From an uncultured Clostridia bacterium (GTDB taxonomy: Bacteria > Bacillota > Clostridia > Oscillospirales > QAKW01): 33,165 nt of DNA. Positions 16,819-27,940 of the stretch are shown here, one piece after another. Positions within the stretch are counted from its first letter, which is position 1. Each line of letters starts with the position of its first letter. Made by a program: the position numbers and the translations under genes. The notes beneath the pieces were generated by a model. That model saw only the letters and a list, made by a program, of their open reading frames with translations. It searched no databases and was not told where the DNA came from. The stretch covers positions 1-33,165 of the forward strand of contig CANQVN010000006.1 of the NCBI GenBank assembly GCA_947627315.1, written 5' to 3'.

Positions 16819-18201
16819 TTAATCTATCCGCCTTATGGTGTAGGCGACGGTGTTCTCCTCGCGCTTTTTACGCTCGGCAAAAAACTTCTCCGCGACCTGC
16901 GGGAAAGCGATGTAGGACAAAACGTCCTCGTCGCACCGCGCTCTGTCGCCCAGCTCCGCCTTTGTCTTTTCAAACTCGTCTTCAAGGTCGTCGGCAGGGC
17001 GGTAGGTTATCGGCTTTTCGCCCTCCAGCACCTTTTCGGCAAGCTTTTCATCTATCTTGCCGGGGGCTTTGCCGTATTCTCCGCGAACGTAGGCCTTGAC
17101 CTCCTTGCCTATGCTCTTATACCGCTCGCCCAGCAGCACGTTCTGCGCCGCCTGAACGCCCACCATCTGGCTCATCGGCGTGACAAGCGGCGGATAGCCC
17201 AGCTCCGCGCGCACGCGCGGGACTTCGGTAAGCACCTCGTCGAATTTATCCATCGCGTTTTGCATTTTAAGCTGCGACACAAGGTTTGAAAGCATACCGC
17301 CCGGCACCTTGTAGTCAAGACAGGCGGTGTCGGTCGCCATCATCAGCGGGTCGAGCGTGCCGTTTTGCAGATACTCGTTGCGTATCGGCGCGAAAAATGA
17401 ATTTATCTTTGAAAGCTGCTTGTCGTCAAGGTCGACTTCATACCCAAGGTCGCGCAGAGCGTAGCAGAGCGTCTCTGTCGCGGGCTGGGAGGTGCCGCCC
17501 GAAAAACAGCTTGTCGCGGTGTCGATAACGTCCGCGCCCGCCTCAATCGCCTTGAGATAGGTCATAAAGGCAAGCCCCGCCGTGCAGTGGGTGTGAACGA
17601 CTATCGGCAAATCGACGTTTTCCTTGAGCGCCTTTACAAGCTCGTAAGCCTCCCGCGGCGACATAACGCCCGCCATATCCTTGATGCAGATGGACGACAC
17701 ACCCAGCTCCCGCATTTCCTTTGCGAGCTTTACGTAGCTTTCAAGGTTGTGGACGGGGCTTGTCGTGTAGGAAATCGCACCGGACGCGTGCGCGCCCTGC
17801 TTTACCGTCTCCTCCACCGCAACGCGGATGTTGCGAACGTCGTTGAGCGCATCGAAAATCCTGATTATATCAATGCCGTTTTTAACGGACAGCTCCACGA
17901 ACTTTCTGACAACGTCGTCCGGATAATGCTTGTAGCCGAGCAGGTTTTGCCCGCGAAGCAGCATTTGCAGCTTTGTGTCCGGCATAGCCTCACGGATTTT
18001 CCTCAGCCTCTCCCACGGGTCCTCGTTCAAAAACCGCAGGCAGCTGTCGAAGGTCGCGCCGCCCCAGCACTCGACCGAGTAGTAACCCGCCTTGTTCATA
18101 TCCGAAAGTATCGGAGCGAATTTTTCAAACGGGAGCCGCGTTGCGATGAGCGACTGGTTGGCGTCCCGCAGAACCGTTTCGGTGAAATTTACTTTCATCA
18201 A
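16819..18201 (-). CDS. oadA: Oxaloacetate decarboxylase alpha subunit (carboxyltransferase)
   Basis: FTETVLRDANQSLIATRLPFE, ECWGGATFDSCLRFLNEDPWERLR, MLLRGQNLLGYKHYPDDVV, IVVHTHCTAGLAFMTYLKAIEAGADVIDTA. Confidence 0.96.
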   Translation of the reverse strand: MMKVNFTETVLRDANQSLIATRLPFEKFAPILSDMNKAGYYSVECWGGATFDSCLRFLNEDPWERLRKIREAMPDTKLQMLLRGQNLLGYKHYPDDVVRKFVELSVKNGIDIIRIFDALNDVRNIRVAVEETVKQGAHASGAISYTTSPVHNLESYVKLAKEMRELGVSSICIKDMAGVMSPREAYELVKALKENVDLPIVVHTHCTAGLAFMTYLKAIEAGADVIDTATSCFSGGTSQPATETLCYALRDLGYEVDLDDKQLSKINSFFAPIRNEYLQNGTLDPLMMATDTACLDYKVPGGMLSNLVSQLKMQNAMDKFDEVLTEVPRVRAELGYPPLVTPMSQMVGVQAAQNVLLGERYKSIGKEVKAYVRGEYGKAPGKIDEKLAEKVLEGEKPITYRPADDLEDEFEKTKAELGDRARCDEDVLSYIAFPQVAEKFFAERKKREENTVAYTIRRID

Positions 18202-18233
18202 AATTTCATCTCCTCAAAATCCAATTTTTTGTC

Positions 18234-18261
18234 ATTATATAGTTTATCATAATTATGTCAA
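18234..18261 (-). promoter_or_regulatory. Sigma-A promoter for the oad operon
   Basis: Minus strand TTGACA-16 nt-TATAAT. Confidence 0.75.
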
Positions 18262-18272
18262 AAGTCAAGCCG

Positions 18273-19454
18273 TTATTCGCTAAAATCGCCCTTATGCGGC
18301 AGCTTTTTATAAAGCAGAGCAAATCCCGCGGCGATAACGAAAAAAACGGCGATTAAAACCGTCGTTATCGAAAAGCGCGAGCTTAAAAATCCGAGCAGAG
18401 CAAAGCCCGCCGGCAGCGCGCCGGTCGTCACCATAGTGTAAATTCCCATCGCGCGGGTTATAGCTTTTCTGTCGTTTTCCGCCTGTATGACAGACAGCGC
18501 GAACGTGAAAAAGAGGTAGTCGCAAAGCCCGTAGGCGACGGCGGCGGCGCAGACAAGCGCGGCGCTTTTTACAAACGCGAGCGTCAGCGCGCAAAGCGAC
18601 AGCCCCAAAGCGGCATACGCCTGGTTTTTCGACCTTCGCCGCCCTGCAAACGCTGCCGCGCCGACAGCGGCGCCCGCGCCCACCATCGCCATAAAAACCG
18701 AAAACCACACCCGCGAAAGTCCCAGCTTTTCCGACACGCCGGTGAAAACAACGTTATACGCCGTGCCGACAAGCGACACGATGAAAACAAGGCTCAAAAG
18801 CGGGACGGAAAGCTTCACCCTGCCCCGTTTTTCCCTTTGCTCCCGCTTTGCCTTGAAATCTATTTTTGACAGAAAAAAGACGGAGGGCAGGTAGCTTAAA
18901 GCGTTGCAGGCAAAAGCCGCGCGGTAGTCGAAAGCGGCGTATAGCGCCCCCGCCGCCGCCGGACCTGCCGCACGGGAGAGCGCGAGAACAAGGCTCAAAA
19001 GCGCGACGCTCGAATTAAGCTCGTCTTTTTCACACAAAAGCCGCGGCGCCGCGGCGGCGGCGGGAGCCTGAAACGCGCGTGCGGCGCCCCACACCGCGCC
19101 GAAAGCCAGATACCCCCAAAACGGCATATTGTAAAAAACAAGCAGTCCCGCCGACAGAATAAAAAGCAGGCACTCGCTTAAAATAAGCAGCCGCTTTACC
19201 GAAACTCGCGCCGACAGCTTCGCCGCGGGGTATGACAGCAGAAAAACGGGCGCGTAGGCGACGCACAGAAACAGCCCGAGCGACATACGACTGCCCGTTT
19301 TTTCGGTTATAAGCGCGCTCAGCGCGACGTTTTGGATATACCCGCCCGTCTGGGACAAAAGCTGGGATATAAGCATTTTGACAAACCCGCCGTTTTTGAA
19401 AGCGGGGTAACGTTTTATAATCCAACCTTTTTTAAAAGAAAAAATTTCGTTCAT
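18273..19454 (-). CDS. MFS transporter
   Basis: Multiple TMs and MFS-like N-terminus YPAFKNGGFVKMLISQLLSQTGGYIQNVALSALI. Start placed at MNEIFSFKK; the longer ORF extends into the upstream SDR gene. Confidence 0.88.
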   Translation of the reverse strand: MNEIFSFKKGWIIKRYPAFKNGGFVKMLISQLLSQTGGYIQNVALSALITEKTGSRMSLGLFLCVAYAPVFLLSYPAAKLSARVSVKRLLILSECLLFILSAGLLVFYNMPFWGYLAFGAVWGAARAFQAPAAAAAPRLLCEKDELNSSVALLSLVLALSRAAGPAAAGALYAAFDYRAAFACNALSYLPSVFFLSKIDFKAKREQREKRGRVKLSVPLLSLVFIVSLVGTAYNVVFTGVSEKLGLSRVWFSVFMAMVGAGAAVGAAAFAGRRRSKNQAYAALGLSLCALTLAFVKSAALVCAAAVAYGLCDYLFFTFALSVIQAENDRKAITRAMGIYTMVTTGALPAGFALLGFLSSRFSITTVLIAVFFVIAAGFALLYKKLPHKGDFSE

Positions 19455-19474
19455 ACTAACAGTATGAACGAAAT
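19444..19474. promoter_or_regulatory. Perfect inverted repeat (14-bp arms, 3-nt spacer) containing the MFS start codon
   Basis: ATTTCGTTCATACT-AAC-AGTATGAACGAAAT. On the minus strand it is followed by a T-rich tract. Confidence 0.8.
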
Positions 19475-19482
19475 CGGTTTTT

Positions 19483-20190
19483 TTACACCATGCCGCCGTC
19501 CACCGCCAGCGTCTGCCCCGTGACGTAGCCGTGCCGCGCAAGGAAAAGCGCCGCCTTTGCGACCTCCAGCGCGTCCCCCGGCCTTCCCATCGGGATTTTG
19601 CCGCACATCTCCTTTTCGTCAAGCCCGCGCAGCATATCCGTTTTGATACAGCCGGGGGCGACGCAGTTTACCGTAATCCCGCTCGGCGCAAGCTCCTTTG
19701 CAAGCGACTTGGTAAAGCCGATAAGCCCCGCCTTCGCGCTGCTGTAAAGCACCTCGCACGACGCGCCCGAAATCCCCCAGACGGATGAGATATTGACTAT
19801 CGCGCCCTGCCGCGCCCTCAGCATCTGCGGGATTATAAGCCGCGTCAAATCAATGTGCGACATAAGGTTTGCGTTTAGCATATCCCGCGTTTTCTGCTCG
19901 TCGGTATCCAAAAACGCGCAAATGTCCGCGACCCCCGCGTTATTTATAAGCAGGGCGCAGCCGCCCGCCTTTTTTGCGGCGTCCGCTATCCTCTCCCTGC
20001 CGGCAGCGTCCGTTATGTCCGCGCCGCAAAGCCCGATTTTAACGTCAAAGCCGGAAAGCATATCCGCCGTGTCCTCGGCGCGCGCTTTTGAACTGTTGAA
20101 GCAGAGCAGCAGGTCGTACCCCAGCCGCGCCGCCTCGTATGCGCACATCGAGCCGATGCCGCCCGACGCTCCCGTTATTACAGCAAGCAT
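19483..20190 (-). CDS. Short-chain dehydrogenase/reductase (FabG-like)
   Basis: AVITGASGGIGSMCAYEAA, LINNAGVAD, SSVWGISGASCEVLYSSAKAGLIGFTKSLAKELAPSGITVNCVAPG. ATG at 20190 behind AAAGGAG. Confidence 0.92.
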   Translation of the reverse strand: MLAVITGASGGIGSMCAYEAARLGYDLLLCFNSSKARAEDTADMLSGFDVKIGLCGADITDAAGRERIADAAKKAGGCALLINNAGVADICAFLDTDEQKTRDMLNANLMSHIDLTRLIIPQMLRARQGAIVNISSVWGISGASCEVLYSSAKAGLIGFTKSLAKELAPSGITVNCVAPGCIKTDMLRGLDEKEMCGKIPMGRPGDALEVAKAALFLARHGYVTGQTLAVDGGMV

Positions 20191-20244
20191 ATTATCACTC
20201 CTTTCATCCATTTTATTTGAAAGAAATCAAAAATTCAAGAGTTA

Positions 20245-20273
20245 TTGAAATTTCTCCCTGTTTTTATTATAAT
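20245..20273 (+). promoter_or_regulatory. Sigma-A promoter for recG
   Basis: TTGAAA-17 nt-TATAAT. Confidence 0.8.
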
Positions 20274-20302
20274 GAAGAAAAGAGCCGACAAGGGGAAATA
20301 AT

Positions 20303-22312
<2,010 letters not shown>

Positions 22313-22334
22313 CACATTTTACATGGTATTTATG

Positions 22335-22376
22335 CTCCCCTTACGGCAACACTACTACTGAAACCGATAAGGGGAG
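22335..22376 (+). promoter_or_regulatory. 5'-leader hairpin overlapping the SASP ribosome-binding site
   Basis: CTCCCCTTA pairs perfectly with TAAGGGGAG, extended by CGG/CCG across a 1-nt bulge. The right arm is part of the SD GGGGAGGTG. Confidence 0.7.
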
Positions 22377-22385
22377 GTGAAAATA

Positions 22386-22568
22386 ATGAACAACGAAACC
22401 AAAAAGAACGCAAAAAGCGCTCTCGACAAGATGAAGTATGAGGTAGCGCGCGAGATCGGCGTTGACCTGAAAGAGGGCTACAACGGTAATCTTACCTCTG
22501 CTCAGGCCGGTTCTGTGGGCGGCAACATGGTCAGAAAGCTCATAGAAAAGGGCGAGCAGTCTCTGTAA
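22386..22568 (+). CDS. Alpha/beta-type small acid-soluble spore protein
   Basis: ALDKMKYEVAREIGVDLKEGYNGNLTSAQAGSVGGNMVRKLIEKGE. Confidence 0.95.
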   Translation: MNNETKKNAKSALDKMKYEVAREIGVDLKEGYNGNLTSAQAGSVGGNMVRKLIEKGEQSL

Positions 22569-22598
22569 GCTCGTACAAGCTTAAAAGCATTAAAGATA

Positions 22599-22634
22599 TT
22601 TCCCACGCAGCTTATTGCGTGGGAAATTATTTTT
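22599..22634. terminator. Rho-independent terminator after ssp
   Basis: TTTCCCACGCA-GCTTAT-TGCGTGGGAAA followed by TTATTTTTT. Confidence 0.88.
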
Positions 22635-22643
22635 TGCAAAAAC

Positions 22644-23483
22644 TTAACCTTCTTTTTTCATCACGGCGTTATATACCTCGCTTTTGGACATTTTGCGGTC
22701 AAGAGCTGTGCGCTTTATCGCCTCTTTTCTGTCGCAGCCGGTGTTTACATAGTAGCCGACGTGATCCGAAAGGCTCAGCTTTTGCCAAAACTTGTCAGTA
22801 TCACACTCACGCGCGCCCTCCACCACTATCACAAACTCGCCGCGCGGCTCGTTTTGCAAAAAGTAGTCGATTATCTCGCTCAACCTTCCACGCACCGTCT
22901 GCTCATACAGCTTTGTAAGCTCGCGGCAGACGGCGGCGCGCCTGTCGCCAAGCTCATCCATAACGTCCCGAAGTGTGCCGACAAGCTTTGACACGCCCTC
23001 GTAAAAAATAAGCGTGCAGTCCTGCCCGCGCAGTTTCAAAAGGCGGGCTTTCCGCTCTTTTTTCTGCGTCGGCAAAAATCCCTCGAAGGTAAAGCGCGCC
23101 GTGTCCAGCCCGCTGAGCACGAGCGCCGTCGAAAAGGCGGTGGGACCGGGTACGGCGGTCACCGAAAACCCGTTATCGTGTAAAAGCCGCACAAGCTCCG
23201 CGCCGGGGTCGGAGACGGCGGGCATACCCGCGTCTGTCACAAGCGCGCCCCGCCTGCCCTTTTCAAGCTCCGCTATAATCTGTCCGCCCCGCTTTTCCCT
23301 GTTATGCTCAAAGTAGCAGATAAGCGGCTTTTTGATTTCAAAGCGGTTTAACAGAATCATCGCGCGGCGGGTGTCCTCCGCCGCGATGAAATCGACCGAT
23401 TTCAGCACCTCGACCGCGCGGGGCGACATATCGCCAAGGTTGCCTATCGGCGTGCCGACTATGTAAAAATCAAACTCTCTCAT
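22644..23483 (-). CDS. rsmI: 16S rRNA (cytidine1402-2'-O)-methyltransferase
   Basis: YIVGTPIGNLGDMSPRAVEVLKSVDFIAAEDTR, LVTDAGMPAVSDPGAELVR, VPGPTAFSTALVLSGL. Confidence 0.96.
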   Translation of the reverse strand: MREFDFYIVGTPIGNLGDMSPRAVEVLKSVDFIAAEDTRRAMILLNRFEIKKPLICYFEHNREKRGGQIIAELEKGRRGALVTDAGMPAVSDPGAELVRLLHDNGFSVTAVPGPTAFSTALVLSGLDTARFTFEGFLPTQKKERKARLLKLRGQDCTLIFYEGVSKLVGTLRDVMDELGDRRAAVCRELTKLYEQTVRGRLSEIIDYFLQNEPRGEFVIVVEGARECDTDKFWQKLSLSDHVGYYVNTGCDRKEAIKRTALDRKMSKSEVYNAVMKKEG

Positions 23484-24243
23484 ATGCCTCCCTGCCGTAA
23501 AAGGCGGCGCACTCGGCGGTAAGCCCGCCGTTTTTATCGTATATCACAAGGTTCTTTTCCGCTTCAAGATAAGGCGCGCCGCCCTTGACCGCCCAAAGCA
23601 GCACCATCGACGGCGCGCTGTCCGCATAGGACTGAACAAGCCTGTACCTGCGCGGCTCCAGCCCGTTTTGCCGCAGCGCGCAGAAAACGTCGCACAGCCT
23701 TGAAGGGCGGTGTATCATATACAGCCTGCCGGCGGGGCGCAGAAGGTGCGCCGCCGCGCGCGCAATGTCGCCGATGTCGCACAGCGTCTCCCGCCGCGCC
23801 GCGTTTATAATGCCGTTTTTGCTGTCAATCCCGTGCCCGTTTTTCTCATATGGCGGGTTGACTGTCACAACGTCAAAGCTGTTTTTTACAAAAATCCGCC
23901 CGACGTTACGCACGTCCTCGCAGACCGGCTTTATCCTGTCGGCACAGCTGTTGAGCCGCGCCGTTTTTTCAATAAGCGAGCAAAAATACTCAAAATATTC
24001 AAGGGCGGTAATCTCTTTCACTCTGTTTTTTGCAAGCAGGATAAAGGGAATAACCCCCGTACCGCTGCATAAATCTATCACCGCCTCCCCCTCACGCGGC
24101 GCGGCGTAGCCCGAGAGCAGCACCGCGTCTATCCCAAACCGGAACAGCCCGCTGTTTTGGTAAATGCGCCAGCCGTTTACGTTAAGGTCGTCTATCCTCT
24201 CCAGCGTGCGGTCTATAATATTTTCAAACTGATTTTCACTCAT
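23470..24243 (-). CDS. trmN6: tRNA1(Val) (adenine37-N6)-methyltransferase-like
   Basis: FRFGIDAVLLSGYA, VIDLCSGTGVIPFILLAK, FDVVTVNPPYEKNGHG. Confidence 0.9.
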   Translation of the reverse strand: MSENQFENIIDRTLERIDDLNVNGWRIYQNSGLFRFGIDAVLLSGYAAPREGEAVIDLCSGTGVIPFILLAKNRVKEITALEYFEYFCSLIEKTARLNSCADRIKPVCEDVRNVGRIFVKNSFDVVTVNPPYEKNGHGIDSKNGIINAARRETLCDIGDIARAAAHLLRPAGRLYMIHRPSRLCDVFCALRQNGLEPRRYRLVQSYADSAPSMVLLWAVKGGAPYLEAEKNLVIYDKNGGLTAECAAFYGREAYERV

Positions 24244-24266
24244 TTACATTTGTTACCTTAAAACTA

Positions 24267-24303
24267 CGCCCCGCAAAGCCATGCGGCTTTGCGGGGCGCT
24301 TTT
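24267..24303. terminator. Terminator hairpin
   Basis: CGCCCCGCAAAGCC-ATGC-GGCTTTGCGGGGCG followed by CTTTT. Confidence 0.85.
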
Positions 24304-24352
24304 AATTTGTTCCGCAAACTGAGGTTTCAAAAAACGTCAGAAAGCTTTCGGA

Positions 24353-26182
24353 TTACTGACCGAACTTAACGCTGTTCTTGATATAGGCGTGGACACGGTT
24401 GGCACACTTGAGAGCCTCGGTTCTTACGTTGTAAGCCGCGTTGCCCTGCAAAGCCTTGGTAAAGTCGTCAATCCACGGATCCATACCGTCGAAGTTACAC
24501 ACGTTCTGGTCGAACGTGACGTTCTTCGTGACAAAGTCGAAGTACTGCTTTCTCCTCAGGTAGTCGTACTTGTAGTACTCAAAGGTGAACAGGTTGTCAA
24601 ACAGCGTCTCTGTAAATCTTGTAGCCCACAGCTCCATAAACTTCAGAGCATAGTCGACGTTCTTCTCGTTTGATGTCTTCTTGGGAAGCAGCATACCGAA
24701 ACCGTAGTACCAGCAGCCGTCTCTGCCGCTCTCGTTGGTCGACTTCGGATAAGGCACCCACATAATACGGATCTTCTTGGAATACTCGGTGTCGCGGTAT
24801 ACCTGAGTATACATGGTCGCGGACATCATTGTAGTACCCTGATAGAGACCGATGTGCGATTTCTCATCCCAGCCTGCCTGTACCTGCTTTGCAACGTCGC
24901 AGTAGAACTCCCACGCTTCAAGAACGCGGGCATCCTCCCAGCTGTCTATAACTGTAGGCACACTCGCATCCGGGTCGATTGCTACCGACTCGACGCCGTT
25001 GGTTATCGGCCATGTGAAGCGGTTGTTGCCGCGGAACGAGCACCATGCGAGCAGCTTTTCGCCGTTCTTATTGGTCTTGTCCATGTTGAGCATATATTTT
25101 TTGAAGGAATCCCAGTTCCACTTGCCGTTCTCCCACAGATAATGGGGATCGGAATAGCCCATCTCCTGGTTGAGCGTCTGGTTGTACCACAGTACGTCGA
25201 CAAGACCGATAGGCGCGATAAGACGCAGCGTGTTGCCCCATTTGCAGGTGTCCATCGTGTTCTTGCAGATGCCGGGGGACGAGCCGAGGTTGTTTATGTT
25301 CGTCTTGTCCGTAATCGAACGGGACAGACACAAAACGGAAGGCCAAACGTAGTGGTTGGTGTAGATAAGGTCGCAGGGCTTGCCCGCGTTCATATTCTGC
25401 ATAACCCACTCGAGGTTTGACATATGCTGTTTTACGGTGTACTTGATGTTAAGACCGATTTCGCTCTTGAGCTGCTTGAACCACGTCCACTCGTCGATAG
25501 TCTCGCCCTTTTCGTTGCGGTAAGACCACGCCGCAAAGTTATCGGACGTGCAGAAAGTGAGCGTTTTGCCCTTGAGGTCAGATACCTTTGTACCGGCGCG
25601 GACAAAGCCCGTGTCGTTGATATCAAACGAAGGCATCGCCTTTTTATTCTGCTGTCTGTCGCGGTTGATGAGCGGGTTCTGGTCAAAGTTGTACTTTGAC
25701 GCCTCGGTCGCACGACGCTCGGACTTTTCAAGACCCTGAAGCTCATCAGGAACAAAGTCGACCGTGTTCGTTATCGCCTCTTGGAAAACGCCGTCCTCGT
25801 TGACCTGCTTGTCAGAGTCGGTATGAGTGACGTTACGATCCTCGTCGACAACGGTACCGGTACCCTCGACCTGTTCGCCGCCGCCGGTAGAACTGGTGTT
25901 GCCTCCGGCGTTGCCGTTGGTGCCGCCGCCGCTCGGGTTTTTGCCGCTTGTGCTTGTGCCGCCGCTCGGCGTTTTGCCGTTCGAGGTGCTGCCGGTATTG
26001 CCGGTGGTGCCGTCGGTAGACGCACCATCGTCGCCGTCGCCGTTGCCCTCGGTGCTGCTGCCGTCCTCGCCCTCAATAGCCGCGCCCTCGTCATCGGACG
26101 GCGCCTTTTTACAGGAGACGGCAAGCGAAGCAAGCATGAGCACAATAAGCAGCAAGGCTATAATTCTGCTTACTTTTTTCAT
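24353..26182 (-). CDS. Extracellular solute-binding lipoprotein (ABC-type SBP) with low-complexity linker
   Basis: Signal peptide with lipobox LAVSC, Gly/Ser/Thr/Asn-rich segment of roughly 90 aa, then an SBP-like body (LRLIAPIGLVDVLWYNQTLNQEMGYSDPHYLWENGKWNWDSFKKYML). Confidence 0.82.
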   Translation of the reverse strand: MKKVSRIIALLLIVLMLASLAVSCKKAPSDDEGAAIEGEDGSSTEGNGDGDDGASTDGTTGNTGSTSNGKTPSGGTSTSGKNPSGGGTNGNAGGNTSSTGGGEQVEGTGTVVDEDRNVTHTDSDKQVNEDGVFQEAITNTVDFVPDELQGLEKSERRATEASKYNFDQNPLINRDRQQNKKAMPSFDINDTGFVRAGTKVSDLKGKTLTFCTSDNFAAWSYRNEKGETIDEWTWFKQLKSEIGLNIKYTVKQHMSNLEWVMQNMNAGKPCDLIYTNHYVWPSVLCLSRSITDKTNINNLGSSPGICKNTMDTCKWGNTLRLIAPIGLVDVLWYNQTLNQEMGYSDPHYLWENGKWNWDSFKKYMLNMDKTNKNGEKLLAWCSFRGNNRFTWPITNGVESVAIDPDASVPTVIDSWEDARVLEAWEFYCDVAKQVQAGWDEKSHIGLYQGTTMMSATMYTQVYRDTEYSKKIRIMWVPYPKSTNESGRDGCWYYGFGMLLPKKTSNEKNVDYALKFMELWATRFTETLFDNLFTFEYYKYDYLRRKQYFDFVTKNVTFDQNVCNFDGMDPWIDDFTKALQGNAAYNVRTEALKCANRVHAYIKNSVKFGQ

Positions 26183-26237
26183 AGACTTTCCTCCACTTGT
26201 TGTTGTCTTTACCGTAAATAAAGACCTGTTAATTATG

Positions 26238-26267
26238 ATTATACATAACTTTGCCGAGAGTTGTCAA
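26238..26267 (-). promoter_or_regulatory. Sigma-A promoter for the solute-binding lipoprotein gene
   Basis: Minus strand TTGACA-18 nt-TATAAT. Confidence 0.75.
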
Positions 26268-26486
26268 TAATTATTTTATAAATTTTTCACAATTTACAAC
26301 TTCGTAAAGTCATAGCGGCGGAAATCTCCGCCATTACATTACCATTTGAGTAAATCCTCCTTTCCGTCCGTCGTTTTCAACTATATATGTTTTAAATCAC
26401 CCAAAACGTTGCAAAATTTTATAAAAAATTTATTTTTGTTTAATATAACAAAAAGCACGGATGGAATTTATGCAAAATAACGGAAC

Positions 26487-26966
26487 TTACTTGTGATAGG
26501 TCTCGCCCGCGCGGATTTTATGGGCGCGGTAGAGCTGTTCGAGCAGTATAACGCGGAAAAGCTGATGCGGAAAGGTCATATCGGACAGCGAAAGGCGCAG
26601 GTCGCAGAAATCCTTGACCTTTTTACTCAGCCCGTAAGACGAGCCGATAAAAAACGCCGTCCCGCCTCGCCTAAGCGCGGCATTTTCCAGCAGGGCGGCA
26701 AAATTTTCCGAGCTTTGCCTTTTGCCCTCGACGCAAAGCGCGACGGCGTATGCCCCGGCGGGCGCGGCGCTTATCATCGCCTCCCCCTCCTTTTCAAGCG
26801 CGCGCTCGACGTCCGCCTGCCGCGGGTCGCGGGGCAGACGCGCCTCGTCCAGCTCTGTTATTTTCAGCCTGCAAAAGCGGGAAAGCCGCTTTTCATACTC
26901 ACGCGCCAGCTCGCGCAGCGCGCTCTCCTTGAGCGTGCCGACACAGATTATATCAATTTTTTCCAT
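26487..26966 (-). CDS. rlmH: 23S rRNA (pseudouridine1915-N3)-methyltransferase
   Basis: IDIICVGTLKE, FFIGSSYGLSKKVKDFCDLRLSLSDMTFPHQLFRVILLEQLYRAHKIRAGETYHK. Confidence 0.97.
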   Translation of the reverse strand: MEKIDIICVGTLKESALRELAREYEKRLSRFCRLKITELDEARLPRDPRQADVERALEKEGEAMISAAPAGAYAVALCVEGKRQSSENFAALLENAALRRGGTAFFIGSSYGLSKKVKDFCDLRLSLSDMTFPHQLFRVILLEQLYRAHKIRAGETYHK

Positions 26967-27495
26967 AAAGCAGCCTGTACGCTTTCAAAATCGCGATCTG
27001 CGTCTTGCAGTCGGTGATTTTTCCGTTCATAACGTCCTCCAGCGCACTTTCAAAGGGGATTTTCACCGCCTCCAAAAACTCGTCGTCGTCAAGGCTCCTC
27101 TCCGTTTCCGAAAGCCCGCGGGCAAGAAAAATATAGGTTTTCGCGGTGTTGTAGGCGGCGGATACGTAAAAAAAGCCGAGCGGAATAAGCTCGCGGGCGC
27201 GCAGACCCAGCTCCTCCGAAAGCTCACGCGCGGCGCCCTCGGCGGGGGTCTCCCCCTTTTCAATCCTGCCGGCGCAAATCTCCGTCAAAACGCCGTCCGC
27301 GCCGGGGCGGTACTGACGCACCAGCGTCACGTTTCCGTCATCGTCTATCGGCAAAATGCCCGCGCCGCCCGGGTGGATTATAAGCTCGCGCGCGGTGCGG
27401 CTGCCGTCCGGCAGCTCCACCTCGTCACGCACGATGTTAAGCACCCTGCCGTCAAACGCCTGATTTCTTGACAGCCTTTTTTCAATCAGATTCAT
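26953..27495 (-). CDS. NUDIX hydrolase (ADP-ribose pyrophosphatase-like)
   Basis: Nudix box GRIEKGETPAEGAARELSEELGL. Confidence 0.93.
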   Translation of the reverse strand: MNLIEKRLSRNQAFDGRVLNIVRDEVELPDGSRTARELIIHPGGAGILPIDDDGNVTLVRQYRPGADGVLTEICAGRIEKGETPAEGAARELSEELGLRARELIPLGFFYVSAAYNTAKTYIFLARGLSETERSLDDDEFLEAVKIPFESALEDVMNGKITDCKTQIAILKAYRLLYGKN

Positions 27496-27940
27496 TTATT
27501 ACTCCTTTCGTCTCGCTGTAATACTCAACGGCGCGGTGCATAAAGCTCTCGCTGACGCCGAAAAGCTCCGCAAGCTCGCCGTTTCCGTAAAACCCGGCGC
27601 GGTATGCCGCGATAAGCCGCCCGTACGGCACGCACTTTCTTATCGCCCACTCCTCCGCCCGCCGCTCGCACCGCGAGCGCAGCGAAAAAGGGGAATACTC
27701 GTTGTAAAACGCGCCGGTGCTGCAATGCCCCAGCTCGTGCGCCAGCATCGTCTTTTGCTCCGCCAGGCTGTGACGCTTGCTGCAATCCAGCCCGATGGTA
27801 CACCTCCCGCCGCTGTCCATCACCGACACCGCGCCGCACTCCGGCAGCGGAAAGTCGCACACCCGCACGTCCATGTCGCTTGCCAGCTTATACAGCCCGT
27901 CCAGCTCAGGAATTGTCTCTTGATTTGATAAATCTCGCAA
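27482..27940 (-). CDS. ImmA/IrrE family metallo-endopeptidase
   Basis: MLAHELGHCSTGAFY (HExxH) and RCERRAEEWAIRKCVPYGRLIAA. Confidence 0.9.
   Translation of the reverse strand: MRDLSNQETIPELDGLYKLASDMDVRVCDFPLPECGAVSVMDSGGRCTIGLDCSKRHSLAEQKTMLAHELGHCSTGAFYNEYSPFSLRSRCERRAEEWAIRKCVPYGRLIAAYRAGFYGNGELAELFGVSESFMHRAVEYYSETKGVINESD

Noticed and set aside
25781-26270. Plus-strand ORFs of 146-147 aa with Val/Pro/Ala-rich repeats
   Set aside because: Antisense image of the Gly/Ser/Thr linker of the solute-binding lipoprotein.
26315-26332. Small hairpin GGCGGA-AATC-TCCGCC in an AT-rich intergenic region
   Set aside because: Only 6 bp of stem with no T-run or conserved context visible; not enough to call a regulatory RNA or terminator.
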